Both the position numbers and the translations under genes were made by a program. The notes beneath the pieces are model-generated. The model made no database searches. It was not told where the DNA came from and saw nothing but the letters and a program-made list of their open reading frames with translations. A stretch of 64,000 nucleotides of DNA from NCBI RefSeq assembly GCF_014805685.1, contig NC_060886.1:19636608-19700607 (forward strand). Reading direction: 5' to 3'. This DNA comes from Silurus meridionalis (Eukaryota; Chordata; Actinopteri; Siluriformes; Siluridae). The number at the start of each line of letters is the position of its first letter. The stretch's first letter is position 1. This document shows, piece after piece, positions 23,531-36,404 of this stretch.

Positions 23531-25561
23531 TAGATGTAGTTCAATTCTTGCACACTTCATACACTTGCACCAAATGATAAATTATTTTCCATTTTGTTAA
23601 TTGATTATAAAAAAACATTTATTTTTATACAACCATGTGTCAATAATGTATAGATTAATGGTTATTGAGTAGAATAGAATTGCACATGTTGAGTGAAAAC
23701 TGACTTCTGTAATGCCACGCCATTTAAACAGCTTTTTTTTTTTAAACCACTCTCATCTTACTTTTAATCTATCTGTCAATAACGCTGATCAATTGGATGT
23801 TAATTATACTGTAGCTGGTAATTAAATAAAGGTGCATTAACACAGGTCTGTGAGGAAAAAGAGTGAGGAGAATTCTAGTGACATTTATGTGACCCATTCT
23901 CAGCAAGCTATATTTATTACGAATCTGTAAGTTCTGGTCTGTGGTGCATGCATTAAACTGTAAAAGTCCAAGCCTTTATTAAAATGTAAAGCTGTTTCTA
24001 GCTTGTTGCTCTGACTTAAAGAAGAGAGCTGTAGATAGGGCTTAAGGTTCGTACTTTTGACAAGAGTTTTGTTCAGTTGGAAAACTGTCATGTTTGGCAG
24101 CAAAATATTTTTTTCCCAAACTGTTCTGATCCCAGTCATTGGATGCAGCATTGGATTAACTAAAATGAATATTCTGGTACAGTGGATTGCGTTATTTTTG
24201 CCCAGGATAAACCACAGATTCACTTTAACACTTCGGGGTTAAGTGCATTGCTCATGGGCACAATGCTATGTGCTGACATGCTCATGATGTATTAATTCAC
24301 GCCACCGGCCCTGAGCGCTTTCCTCCTGTCTTTGGAAACCTGATTTGATTTGACTCCAAGTGGGGCCTGAAAAAAATAAACCTGATTTTGTGGAGTTGTG
24401 GCTCTTGAAGTGAGATTACATTTAACAAGCTTTGCTTGAAGCATTTTATATACAGAGGCTGGACGGATGATGAATAATGCACCACAAACTAGATTTCTCT
24501 CAGCCCGCTTTCTACCAGGCCACAAGGCCTGCCAAGCCTACTTCATCCTGTTACACGCTTCAGCGTGCGGCAAATGAATTCATTGTTTCATTCATAAAGC
24601 CTTTGTCACTTTCTGCTATTAGCTATAGCTGCTGGGAAGAGCTTGGTGTCTGCGTCTCAAACTGTGTAATATGCACTTATACGTATGTATATTATTGGGG
24701 TCTTCAGAAGTAATGCTGTAGAAGAGACAGTTAACAAAGAAAAATAATTGGCCAGTGTAGTTCATGTTCTTTAGCAGATCTTCTGTTGCATATGTTTAAG
24801 CTACATTATTTAGTTGAAAGCATCTAATTGGTTTAGGGACCTTCTACAGAACTAGAAATTCCTATCAGATAGGTCAGATGATCAGATAGGGGGAGGGGCT
24901 CTTTTTTATTTTATTTTTTATTTTTCTTAATTTTGTTACCTGGTTCAATACTGACATAATAGGCCACTACAAAACCAAACATAACCACTTAAATCGTCTT
25001 GTTTAAAGTCATATACATACACCATAACAGCATATTTCCTCTTTAAATGTAATATTCATATAAATGTGACTTGCAGTGCTATCTGATGGCTCCGCCCCTT
25101 TAAAAGAGTTTTGCGGCTCTTCAGTGCAAACAGTGTCTGTTTTTAAACTTTGTTTTAGTCCTGATTAAGTACGTTGTCGGTGTATTAATAGTATGCTGCA
25201 TCTATGAGATCCCCTGGGACATCATGTAAAAGCATAGCAGCTGCACAGTATGGTACCTTCTGTTATTTATTTATTTTTAATTTATGAAACAAAGCTGCTG
25301 GGTAGTAAACTATGCTTTATTAGTGTTTTACAATCTTATTCCTATTGGCAGTGCTGTTTCCTAACACTTGTACTGAGGATATTTTGTATTATACTGTGCA
25401 GCCTCCTATAGTTTGAGTTGCTCTGAGCACAACTTTTAATGCCTGTCAAAGCATGACAGGAAATAGAAATATTATTTTTACATTAGATTGTAGAGCTGTC
25501 AAAATGAGTGGCGTGTGAGGGAAGGAAACTGATTGAATGTGCTATTTACATGAATGCAAGG

Positions 25562-25642
<81 letters not shown>

Positions 25643-27878
25643 AATATAATAATATACATTTTTTTATTTTTTATTTTTATTGAACTGTGTATCTGATCAT
25701 TAAGCCAATCATATGTCTCTCTAGTGACCACCTTGGGGTCTGTGTCAGATCAGTGCTATTACCGGGGTCACTGACTGTTGGGAAGTAATAAATTACCAAC
25801 AAGATCTGTGCTGCCACAAATGAGACATTACCATGGGACAAATTTGCAGTAATACTCTCGGCCCTCTGCAGAGCTTTTAAGGCTATCAAGGGCAATTTTA
25901 AAAGCAAGTGTCTTGTTTTAGTACTGTCTCGGGTTGCTTGTAATGTTCCTCTTCAGAAGGTTCAGCCAGGACTCCGGTGTCATCAGTGTATCAAAGCACG
26001 ATGTACCAAAGATAAGGAACATCCTATTACACGAACAACATATTACCCAAATTGCTCATTACATCTCAGTATTACATTTAGGGGGAAATTGCTTCTGAAT
26101 TGCTGTAGGCCAAATGATCATGGGTGTTTGCTTTCTTCCTGTGCAAATGTATCCCTGCTTATACAATGCTGCCAGATGAATTTCTAAAGGAGCTTGTGCC
26201 GTTTTGACATGACCCGGTGTAACAAATTCTGGTTTCTGCTTGTTTGGCAAATTGAACTTGCTGTGATAGTGAATTGTCAAAGGTCACTGCAATACAGCTT
26301 GCTCTTGTGGAGACTCTTTCACATAGCCTGCTGTGAACTTGTGTCAAACTGAGTAAAGGCAGCCTTTGGCACAATAATAGTAATGCTGTGAAATTTTTAT
26401 TCATACTATTGACATCTGGTATCACCTCTATTTCAGGAATATTGATATTATTGAATGTATGTTAGTGTGTCTTTATCTATTAAGCTGGCTTTTTTATTTG
26501 ATATCACAGCCAATACCTTCTGATATTGCAACCCTCACCATATCTCAGCAAGCTCCTGTTTTCATTTTGTGTGAAATTGATAGCAATGTGTTCTGTTGTC
26601 ACATAGTATCATAACAGAACATGCTAAAATGTGTCATTAGATCGGTTCGAAAATCTGCCAGTCTAGTCTACTTATTTTTTTACTATACTGCGTTTACCAT
26701 TTTTTGGCTTTTTTCTGTCAACTGGTCGAAAGAAATAGTAACTGTGAAAAGAATAATAAAAAAATGTGCAATTAGACAAGTCACACAAGTTATTGTTATT
26801 TAAGCAAAACCAATATCATTTGTTACTTGAGTTAGGGTTCGAAATGGAATCAGTTTAAGCAATTGAAGACTTAAGTTGAACAAGTTGAGTTTATATCTGT
26901 AATTAATATTGCTTCTTTACACACCTAATAAAAACTTATAACAAAAAGTCATGAATGTTAAGCACACCAGCTTGATATAAATATTTTTGCTTCATTCATA
27001 ATAGCATCTGCATTGGCGAGGAGCAGCAAAACAAAGGGCACACAAGGTCATTAGTTCACTGAATTGATGTTTAGCAAAATGGCTGTGTGTGTATAGTATA
27101 TGTATGTCACGTTGTAAACAAATCCCTTAGGTTTGCCTTTTTTTTTTTTTCCTTCTTTTTTTTTTTTTTTTTAAAGGAAGTTTTTCGCTTCTATTTTTTT
27201 CTCTCTTGCTCTCAGGCTGAAATGAAGGTGCTAATTAGTCGTGTTTTGTGTTTGCTTTTAAGGGATATGCACAAATATGTTTAAAAAAATAAAAAACTTT
27301 TCCCACATAGACATGACATTTTGATTTGTGAAAAGTGCTGTGTTAAATGCTTGCTTGGTCTGTGTTTATACAACAGCCATGATAAAGGCCTTATTGAACT
27401 GTCTAAATGTTGATGCACATTTATGTTTATATATTTTTTTTTGGCCTTTTGTAGTTTCTGTGCTTCCAGGGGCATGATGTTTAACATTGGGGTCCAGTGG
27501 ACCACTTTGAATTATAAATTATTGTTTAGGATTCTGCCTCAACATAAGGATAAATATAGGAATTACATTAATATCGATTTTTACTACCACAATCTGGACT
27601 CGTTTCTTTTGGTAAAGAAAACTAATGACTTTTTAAATGCTGAGTGCTGGAGTGGGAGAGGATTTTTAGTGGAAGTAAGTGTCAGATCTTGGCCTGAAAT
27701 AAAATAGCATTCCTGTATGAGGTTTTGTTTTTGCTCTGTCTCTCCATTCCCCTCTGCATTCACAGAAGTGTGCTCACTTGAATTATAATTTACTGATCAC
27801 AGTTCTTTGCCTCTTAATTGCGGTAAAGCAAAAAGTACAATGCACCACAAACAGATGAAATGAAAGTTTGCATCATTA

Positions 27879-27882
<4 letters not shown>
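23531..27882. other. Non-coding stretch
   Basis: AT-rich DNA with a 69-bp TA repeat (25569-25637) and T-rich tracts at 27139-27173. All open frames are short, overlap on both strands and carry no domain. A 12-nt splice-flanked segment near 27218 is too short to call. Confidence 0.45.
25569..25637. repeat. (TA)n microsatellite
   Basis: About 34 TA units. Confidence 0.97.

Positions 27883-27961
<79 letters not shown>
27883..27961. repeat. (TC)n microsatellite abutting a Tc1 remnant
   Basis: 39 TC units, ending where the truncated Tc1 at 27970 begins. The left terminal repeat of that transposon should lie here and is missing. Confidence 0.97.
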
Positions 27962-27964
<3 letters not shown>

Positions 27965-27969
27965 TATTT

Positions 27970-29089
27970 TATTATATTGTCTAAATAACTGGCAACAGAT
28001 GTAAGTAACCTGTTTTTGAACCTCAAAACTGTCGTGTGAATATTTTGTGAGCACCATTGTTATCTAGCACTGCATTAATCCTCCTGGACATGGAATGCAC
28101 CAGAGCTGCACAGGTTGTTGCTGGGATCGTTTTCCACTCCTCAATAATGACATTACAGAACTGCTGGATGTTACACATGACTCTTCTTCACCTTCTGCTT
28201 GAGGAAGCCCCACAGGTGTTCAATAGGGTTAAATTCTGAAGACATATTTGGTCACTCCACCAACTTCAGTTTCCTTAGCAAGGCAGTTGTCATTTTAGCA
28301 GTGTGTTTGGGGTGTAATTATGTTGGAATACTTGGAAAACAAGTTTATCTAATTTAATTCAGAATTTAAGTAATTCATGTTCCTGGACAGGTTGTCTTCA
28401 GCAAACTGTTTCATGCTTCCTTCTCAGACGATAGCCATGCAAACCAACCTGTTGCAGCGTATGGTCTGAGCACTGATAAGCGGACCTTCTGCTTCTGCAA
28501 CCTCTAAAGCAATGCTGCAGCGCTCGTGCGTCTTTTTTAATGTATTATTTTTTTTAAGCCAGCTTCTGCATCTGGCGCTCAGCACAGACTTCTTTTGATC
28601 AGCTCTTTCGAGGTCTGTTCCAAGTAGAACCCCTCTTGGAAAAACTCTGTATGACCATGGCTACTGACTATAACTTTGTGGAGAACAACAATTCTAATTC
28701 TCAAATCTTTAGAGTTCTTTGCCATGAGGTGCCATGTTGAACATCCAGTCAGTATGAGAGAATTGTACTCAAAGCACCAAATTGTAACTGCTCTAATAAA
28801 AGATACTCATTTGTATGGTCCTGTCAAGCAGACATAAACATGAATATTATGAATAGGACATACAGCTGTTATCACTTAGGGTGTACTCTCATTTGTTGCC
28901 AGTTATTTTGACAATAATGTATATGTTGAGTTATTTTCTGAAGGACAGTAAATCTGTACTGCTATACAAGCTGTGAAATGACTAGAAATGAAACTTTAAT
29001 ATGTGTTTGAGTATAGTATTGTCCCTTGAGAAAATATACTAAAATGTTTGCTGAAATGTGAGGGGTGTACTCACGTTTGTAAGATACTG
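27970..29089 (-). mobile_element. Degenerate Tc1-like transposon, minus strand (family C)
   Basis: The right end is clean: it ends GTACTCACGTTTGTAAGATACTG followed by TA (29090-29091), the expected Tc1 terminus and target dinucleotide. On the minus strand the start region, antisense of MAPHGKEL, lies at about 28718-28738 (AGTTCTTTGCCATGAGGTGC). The helix-turn-helix half follows in 28440-28700. The DDE E-region is the antisense CCCCACAGGTGTTCAATAGGG at 28208-28228. The segment between the two halves (about 28320-28400) is deleted relative to the family, several frameshifts are present, and the left terminal repeat is replaced by (TC)n. The same family occurs in plus orientation at 59565-60400. 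Confidence 0.85.
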
Positions 29090-29699
29090 TATTGTGTGTA
29101 ATAAATATTTGCTATTTGAATGGAAAAATAAGGTTTTTTTTTTTTTTCTTTTCTATTTGATGGCACCAAATGTTTGGGACGAGGGCAACAAAAGGCTTGA
29201 AAAGTAAGAGTTAATAAAAAACTGCTGGGGAAACATTCTGCAATTTATTAGGTTAATTTATAACAGGTCAGTAATGTGTTTTGGTTATTTTTTTATTTAG
29301 GTTTCTTAAGATGGTTTTGGCAGTATTTCCTCTTCGATGGCAAAAAATAGTCGAACAACATATCTGCATGCCAGGATCATGCAACCACCCACACACACAC
29401 ACACAATAAATGTCAAGCTTTGATGTGTGTGCCAGTGGACTTTATGTTGGCTGGTGGCAGGGTTTGGCTGGATCGCTTTATCCATCAGTAAACTTGGGAA
29501 CAGAAATACGCCCATCTATGCTTTTCTTACTGACTGCTTGTTTTCAAAATATACATTTTAGTTAAATCCAATGCTCCATTCCAAAATAGGAGTGGTTTGT
29601 CAGAACATCCAGGTACCCCATTGTGGTAGACTTGGGTAAAATAATTCGTTATGACATGATTCACTACAATGAAAATATGATCATGTGCATCATAGAATT

Positions 29700-30383
29700 G
29701 TGATTTACACTGTGAAAAACAGCATTTGTATTAATTATGTATGTAATTTAGTTGCACTCTTTGAACACCAGGAGTCCAATCCTGCTGAAAGTGGCTGCTG
29801 TCATTAGAAAATGCTGTTTCCATGATTAGGTATACTTGGTCTGCAGCAGTGATCAGGTAGGCGGTACATGTCAGAGTAATATCCACATGAATACCAGGTC
29901 CTAAAGTTTCCCAGCTGAACATTGCCCAATACATTACACTGCCTCTGACAGCTTTGTTTCTTCCCATACTGCATCACGTGACGTTCAAACCAGGCCACCT
30001 TCTTCCATTGTTAAACCAGTTCTGATACACTCATGTCTGTTGTAGAACTTTCAGCTATAAACTGAGGTCAGCATGGCCACCCTGACCAGTCTGCGGATGT
30101 GTGCAGCTGTAGGCAGCAGGCTTTGATGCACTGTGTCTCCTGACCTCTTTCCGCCATGGCTAAAACTAAAATTTTCAGTAATGTCTGCTCCAGTAGTTTT
30201 TCTGTGAGGCTGGATCCGATGGGATAACCCTAGCACCACACCAGTAATGACCCTTGGGTGGTGGACCACTGGTAGTTGTTCTTTGAATTGACCAAATTAT
30301 CTGTCCTTCTTTGGACTAAGTGGTCTGGTTGACCACTTTTGGTAGGTGCTAACTACTGCATACTGCCCTCCACACGACCTACT

Positions 30384-30418
<35 letters not shown>

Positions 30419-30640
30419 GATGCTCTGACCCAGTCGTCTAGCCATCATAGTCCAGCCTTTGTCAAAGTGATTCAGACCTTTTATACATGTGAACTATGCC
30501 AGTTTCCAACAAAACAACTTCAAGAACGGCCTGTTTAGCTGCTGCCTAATACAGTGTATCCCACCTTGCTGTTATGAGAGAATTGATGTTCACTTCCACG
30601 GTCAGTGGGTTAAGAGTTATGGCTGATAGACATGTGCACA
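29700..30640 (-). mobile_element. Degenerate Tc1-like transposon, minus strand (family D)
   Basis: A minus-strand reading frame at 29731-29967 keeps the transposase stretch MYWAMFSWETLGPGIHVDI, then LTCTAYLITAADQVYLIMET and FSNDSSHFQQD, recognisable as the Tc1 core leading to the second catalytic Asp. The following residues (WTPGVQR in place of the expected NAPCHTA-like run) show frameshift decay. The right end at about 30590-30635 (TTCACTTCCACGGTCAGTGG, then GGCTGATAG) resembles this family's terminus. A 29-bp T run interrupts it at 30386-30414. The left end is not clearly preserved. Inactive. Confidence 0.78.
30386..30414. repeat. T homopolymer
   Basis: 29 consecutive T residues within the family D transposon remnant. 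Confidence 0.95.
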
Positions 30641-31009
30641 TGAGGAAGAGCCAGCATGCTGGTCCTTGCATAATACTCCTGTTTGCAACAACAATCACGC
30701 GTCATATATTGTACAGTATTGGTATAACCGCATTCTAATTGTTAGAGTTCTTTGGTTATTGATTAGCATTAAAAGTCATGGAAATAAGGCATCTTGGCTG
30801 ACTCCATTTCTTCAATAGATTTCATTAGATCAAACTGTTTAAATAGGACAAACACTGTTTATTCACTCAAATTTATTTCAAATTATATTATTTTTAAAGA
30901 TATGGTAAACCTGAAGTAAATTTCATTTGTAATATTAAACACCACCACCAATATTAATACCCTCAGAAATGAGGTCTATATGGATTGTAGGGCAATTAAC
31001 TGTCCGAAC
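30641..31009. other. Non-coding stretch
   Basis: No gene or repeat recognised between the family D remnant and the duplicated segment. Confidence 0.45.
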
Positions 31010-31275
31010 ATGCTTTCTATTCCTCATCTCCACCATTATCTTGTGCCCTGAAGGCTAAACCTCATCTCTGTACCTCTGGCTATTTCACGTTTGGTTTAAA
31101 TGTATGCTTACAGATCAGCCAAGAACAATTAAAAACATGATTGATGTGATGCGTGCTATTCATACCTTTAGAACTTAGGCATGTTGGATCTCTGGCTGGA
31201 CAGATGCAGTCTGCACTGTCAGATGGCCATTCGTTAATGAATTCCTTTGGGGTCTTCATATTAATAAGAGATAAG
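31010..31275 (+). repeat. Diverged direct repeat, copy 1
   Basis: This segment and 32952-33262 share ordered blocks: CTGAAGGCTAAACCTCATCTC / TTAAGGCTGAACCTCATCTC; TTAGGCATGTTGGATCTCTG / TTAGGCATGTTGGTCA...TGGATCTCCG; GGCTGGACA; TGCACTGTCAGATGGCC / TGCACTGTCGGATGGCC; GTTAATGAATTCCTTTGGGG / GTTAATAAATTCATTTGGGA; and TATTAATAAG / GATTAATAAG. The function is unknown. It could be an unrecognised interspersed repeat or a local duplication of non-coding DNA. Neither copy has an open frame across the shared blocks. Confidence 0.75.
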
Positions 31276-32951
31276 AATTGAAGCAAAAAAATTAAATATG
31301 CTTCTTTATTCACTTGAATATATCAAGAAGTGGTGCTTAAAAGAAAATAACAAGAACAAAAAAAATCTTGTTTTGCTCAGTGAAGCTGTATGCACTTTAA
31401 TGCTGTTTGTACACTGCTCTGGCTGGCACAATGTCAGAAGGGGCACGAGCGCACAGCAGCAGATGGCTGGAGAATATTATAGGTCCTTGCCGCAGGGCCA
31501 GTCTGCTCTTCTCCCGCTGCCTTTTCTCCTTGCCACATTCTCACTCTTTCTTTGTTTAGCATTCTCACAAATAGATCTTTGCAGACCAATGTGGCTATAG
31601 TGGTGAGGCTTTTATACCTTCTGATCTCGGACTCGGTTAAGGTCGCAAATGATCTACTGTTTTAGGGAAGGAGAATGTAATCACAGAGGGCGTTCAGAGA
31701 GTGAGAAAGGGAGATAATCTCATCTCAGACACCAAGACATACCTACAAATCTTTAAAAGACCAGCATAATCAACTTCAGTAGTACGGATGTCAGAATAAC
31801 TGATGCAGATGCAGTTGAGTGTAGGCAGTAGTGCATTTAGAGCCCACATTGCTGTCTATTTACCTCTGTCTCATCAGTGCCGCATCATTAAACTGAAATG
31901 TAGGAAGGAATAATACAGGAGAATGATTCGACAATACTCATATACCTACTGTATTTTGGTATTTGCTCACATGAAAAGAAACTGCCTAATTGTAGAGAGA
32001 AATGTACATCAACAGATGCTTTAGGTTCTCTTTCGAAAGCATTTGAATATGGGGTTTTGGGGGTAGGAGAGATTGTATGAGGGAAATGAGGACATATACT
32101 CTGTCAATGAAGCTAAAAGAATCGAATTTGACAAACACACTGAGTTTTTGTTTATTGGTATAAATGTACAGCTTGTATTTTAAATGATTTTGCCAACTCT
32201 GCATTACTCACAAAATAATGCATTCGTAATGGATTAAATGAGCTATGATACATACAACAGGGACAAAGTAGTCTAGTACTCTGAAACATTAAACTGTGAA
32301 AGAAGCAGACTGAAGCAGCTTTATTAGAGTTTGCTTCTTATCCCTAATATTGCATATTTGCTTTGTCCATGATCTCTAACTATAGGAATTTATCATCCAG
32401 AGGGGGCATCTCATAATTATGAACCATTTTGGCTCTTTTCACTCTTTAATTGGATAGCATGGTATATGCAATAATTAACCTACAGTACATTCCTGCTTTA
32501 TGCCCAGTTTTTAGGCTCTGGATCATCAAAGATTCTTATCAGGAAAAAGCGTGTACTAAAAATGGTGGGTGCAAATCGTGTATGTGGTTCACGAAAGTGC
32601 CGTAAAAACACTAGCTATGTTTGTAACTGTTTGTATTTATGTTTGAAGTAGCTGATTTATACCGAGGATGTGTAAATCAGCTGGATACCGTGTGCACGCA
32701 TACAGAAATCTTCCAGCGACATCTCTTAATGACAGATGACATTTTCCAGTTTAAAGACTGCCATTAAACAGCCGTCTTTCATAGAAACATTATTACTTAC
32801 TTCTGATTTACAGCTTTTAACCATCAGGGGCAATGTTATCCACCTGGATAATGTATGCTGACAATGTTATTAGCGACAGGGCTCACCTTAGGACGACCCT
32901 GAAAGCTGTTCAGAGATGACAGCTGCCCTAACAACACTGATATAATGCACA
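31276..32951. other. Non-coding stretch between the two repeat copies
   Basis: No gene recognised. A plus-strand frame at 31298-31600 (100 codons) has a Lys/Asn-rich start and hydrophobic end without domain support. Confidence 0.45.
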
Positions 32952-33262
32952 GATCATTCTCTATCATCCACTTTCCAACCTTTGTCATATGCCCTTAAGG
33001 CTGAACCTCATCTCAGTACAATAGGTCTATTTTTTATTTTTATGCCTGGTTCAAAAATATACTCTTGGATAAGGGCTTTATCATTCATGTAAAAATGATA
33101 AAATAATGGACATGGTGCGTATCAAATTAGGCATGTTGGTCATTCTTTAGTGGATCTCCGGCTGGACATGTGCAATCTGTTCAGAGCCTGTGCACTGTCG
33201 GATGGCCAACTGTTAATAAATTCATTTGGGATCTTCTGCATATTCTGATTAATAAGGGAGGT
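32952..33262 (+). repeat. Diverged direct repeat, copy 2
   Basis: Partner of 31010-31275, about 1.95 kb downstream in the same orientation. This copy is longer by insertions in its middle, including a short ATGATAAAATAATGG-rich patch near 33085-33115. Confidence 0.75.
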
Positions 33263-34529
33263 GTGAGGTTAAGTTTGTGCAATCTGTAGAACGTGCATGC
33301 TAATCAGGTAGCAGCAGCACAATATTAAACAGAATAAAGAGTACTCTTCCCCATGGGTTCTTCTTTATATTGTTTTGGGGGGGGGCATAAAATGATTAGT
33401 GAGGCCTGTCCTCATCCAGGGTGCTTTGTCAATTTGTTGATTTAGCACTTGGAAAGAAGTCTACCTATGTCTTGCCAAAATTTTCCCCAACACTTCTGGG
33501 TACGGACACAACTCCTGCGGATGTACCCACTTTAACATCTGCTGTACCAGCCCAAGATTGATAACTTGCTTCTGAAATATCCACAGCTGTTGGGTTTAAG
33601 CTGTAGTCCAACCTTGAGGTGAAAATGGACTGAACAAGCAAAAGAGTTCCACATGGAGCGAAATGTCGAGATCCTCGTGATGTTTTAAATAATGCATTAA
33701 TAAACAAGCCAATTTAGAAGTATAAGGAGTTTGTTGTCCTGAGCCAATAATGGGTTGTGTACATTGTACGTTGGTTTTATAGTAAAGTTGTACTGGGAGT
33801 GTACAAGATCCTGACATAGGGGTGCATCTCTAGGGAAATGCTGTGCAGCTCAGTCACACTGGGATGTGGTTTCAGGGGTTGAGCTACCATCCATGACGAG
33901 ATGTCTGCCAGGCACGCTGAGATACGAGTCGAAACATGAGGGGAGGAAAAGAGAAAATGCGTCGAATATTATCAGCGAAGCGGTTGTATGAAAACGCATG
34001 TGAGCATGTTACTTCAGCGAGGGAGGTTATAAAGTCGCAATAGAGAACGAAACAAGCTTGTACCCCAGGTGAGAGCAATGTGCAGATACCGATCAGCTCC
34101 ATGTCTGATTATTTGATTGCATTTTAATATAATGAACAAAACAAGTGTCATGCTCTGCCACTATTTACTAATTATTTTGGCTGATCTCCATGTAGTCTTA
34201 CATGTAATTTATTGCAAATACTTTAACATGTCAATATATGATTAAAGCTTTGACATACAGGTGCAAATGTTTAAGGTGATGTTTCACATGTTCCCTGGCA
34301 ATTAATAGGGATTACAAAAAATACTGTGAAGATTTGAACTCAAAAACTACAAAACTCGTATCCTTACCTTAGTGACTAATTTCACCAGGAAAGTGTAGAT
34401 TTTGTACCCTAGAAACTACTGCTGTAAGTGTTTTAGTTGTCCTTTGCTCATGCTCTCTTCTTGAGTATTAGTATCACTAAGTATTGTTTTTTTTCTTCTA
34501 CAAATAACGTGATTCTTTATAATTCCACT
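33263..34529. other. Non-coding stretch
   Basis: No gene or mobile element recognised. A G run lies near 33378-33385. Confidence 0.45.
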
Positions 34530-34760
34530 ACCGACTGTTACCCAAGTGCATGGGTTCTCTCTTAAACCTGATTCCCCTCATGGTTTCTTCATTTCAGCTC
34601 AGTTACTTTTTTCTTTGCCATATTTTGCCTTTCTTTTCCTTCTTGTCATCTCTAGCTTTCTCATTAGGGATGTGGATCTACATCTGGATTTCTGTAAAGC
34701 TTCTTTGTGACAAAAGCTATTGTTAAAATCCCTGTACGAATAAATTTGAATTGAATTGAG
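34530..34760 (+). repeat. 3' end fragment of a fish interspersed repeat
   Basis: The end reads CATTAGGGATGTGGATCTAC, ATCTGGATTTCTGTAAAGCT, TTTGTGACAAAAGCTATTGT, then AATAAATTTGAATTGAATTGA. I recall this series as the tail of a repeat common in catfish and other otophysans, ending in a short GAATT direct repeat as many non-LTR elements do. No reverse transcriptase is present. The 5' limit is approximate. Confidence 0.6.
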
Positions 34761-35100
34761 TGTGGGGCTGCATACAGTCTGAATTGTATTGCAGTTCCAC
34801 AAAAGGCTTAATCCTTCCATGGAGGGAACCCAAAATGAAACATGATTTATATAGTATTTTCCATTTGGAAATGATACTACAATCAATTTTATGATAGTCT
34901 TGCACACATGGTCATATTAAGCCACCCCCTTAATCCCAGAATCTTTTTCGACATTCAGTCTATACGATGTGTATATATATTTTTTTAACACAAATGATTT
35001 GTTCAATTAACAGTAAACTATAAAGCAATTTATTGTGATCAGGAAGATAAATCTAGCTGATCTAGAAGAAATAAGTGCTCATTAGCTAATGCGTAAATCT

Positions 35101-35152
35101 TTGTATATCCAAGACATCATTTAGAATCTTTAAAGATGTCTTGGATATACAA
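35101..35152. other. Near-perfect 52-nt hairpin
   Basis: The left arm TTGTATATCCAAGACATC (35101-35118) is followed by its exact reverse complement at 35135-35152. Inside the 16-nt gap, TTTA and TAAA can pair with one bulged A, giving about 22 bp of stem and a 7-nt loop (GAATCTT). The shape is like a short miRNA precursor or a small palindromic MITE core. A real pre-miRNA usually has a longer, imperfect stem with flanking lower-stem pairing, which is not seen here. Confidence 0.85.
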
Positions 35153-35803
35153 TCAACTGAGCTTAACAGAATCGTGCACTTTTGTGTATCTGTATCCTTA
35201 CTTAGACTCTCTGAACCAAACCATATCTTTCTAGTTTCATCACTGATCTTGGATAGTTTCGGATGTGGCTCAGCTGTTGAAATCCTGCAGTAAAGTGCAC
35301 TTGTAGTACCCCCTATTTTACTGGTGTCTGAAGTTGAAAATACATTCACTCGCAAGGAGATCTGCGTCAGCAGTTTGGCAGCCGCTGCTGATTTTATAGA
35401 TTTCTTCAGTGAAATAAATTGGTTTGATAAGTGAAAATGCTGCAGAAAATTCTATACAAAACAAATACATCACATTAGGATGAAGACATCTAATTTCAAG
35501 TTGCTTTCCTTACCAGGAATATTCCAACAGTGTGACAAAAAAAGTCCAAACATATGACAAACGTTTCACTAATCGTGCTTGCTTAGACACTCTATATTAA
35601 GAAATGTGTTCTAGCAGAAAAGCTGCATGTTTGAAATAGCTAAAGAGAAAAGAATGATGTTTTGCTATGTGATGCCTGATAAATGTGGTGGTGTTTAACT
35701 GCCATTTTTCTATCTTGGTGTTCAAAAAAGCAAATGTGTATAGAAATGCATTTTTAAAATCTTGACTAGTTGACAGGCAAGTAAAATAATTTCATGTGGT
35801 ATT

Positions 35804-35836
35804 TGTTTTATTTATTTATTTATTTATTTATTTATT
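35804..35836. repeat. (TTTA)n tetranucleotide repeat
   Basis: About eight TTTA units running into a T tract. Confidence 0.93.
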
Positions 35837-36335
35837 TTTTTTTAAACTTGATTCATTTTGATAATTTATCATATACTTCATACTGATAATAACATTGGAA
35901 CTGATGGATAGTAAGCTGATACTCCATTAATGACCAAGCTACTCCTACATTATACCATGTGTTTCTCATGCAAGACAGATATTTGATCAGTTTAAAAATT
36001 ACAGGGTGTTTTAACTCTAACTCTTTGTAAAAATGATTTGAGCTGATACACAATATTCACGATTCCTTCAGATCCTTCAAAGCCTTAAGTGTTTAATGTC
36101 TGTAATTATGAAACTAAACTTTGAAGCATTCCTAATTGTGAATAAATTAATGATGCACTTGCTTAAAAAAAAAAACAGAGCAGTTAAGTGTTTTTTGTGA
36201 TTGTTATAGGTCCACTGAGCCAAATCAGTTCTCTTGATCCACAAAACATAAATGCTGGCAACTTAAAGGTGGCTGGTACACGCTTACATTTTTGCTTACA
36301 ACGTGCTTGTATGCAAGTTCAAGCAAGGGTGGCAA

Positions 36336-36337
36336 TT

Positions 36338-36400
<63 letters not shown>

Positions 36401-36404
36401 TTTT
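36336..36404. repeat. (ATTT)n tetranucleotide repeat
   Basis: About 17 perfect ATTT units. Confidence 0.97.

Noticed and set aside
27215..27235. Possible 12-nt micro-exon (CTCTCAG, GCTGAAATGAAG, GTGCTA)
   Set aside because: Too short to support; the donor is weak and the acceptor lies in a T-rich tract that produces such matches freely.
27797..28057. Minus-strand frame with Arg-Glu repeats
   Set aside because: Translation of the (TC)n tract; no flanking protein signature.
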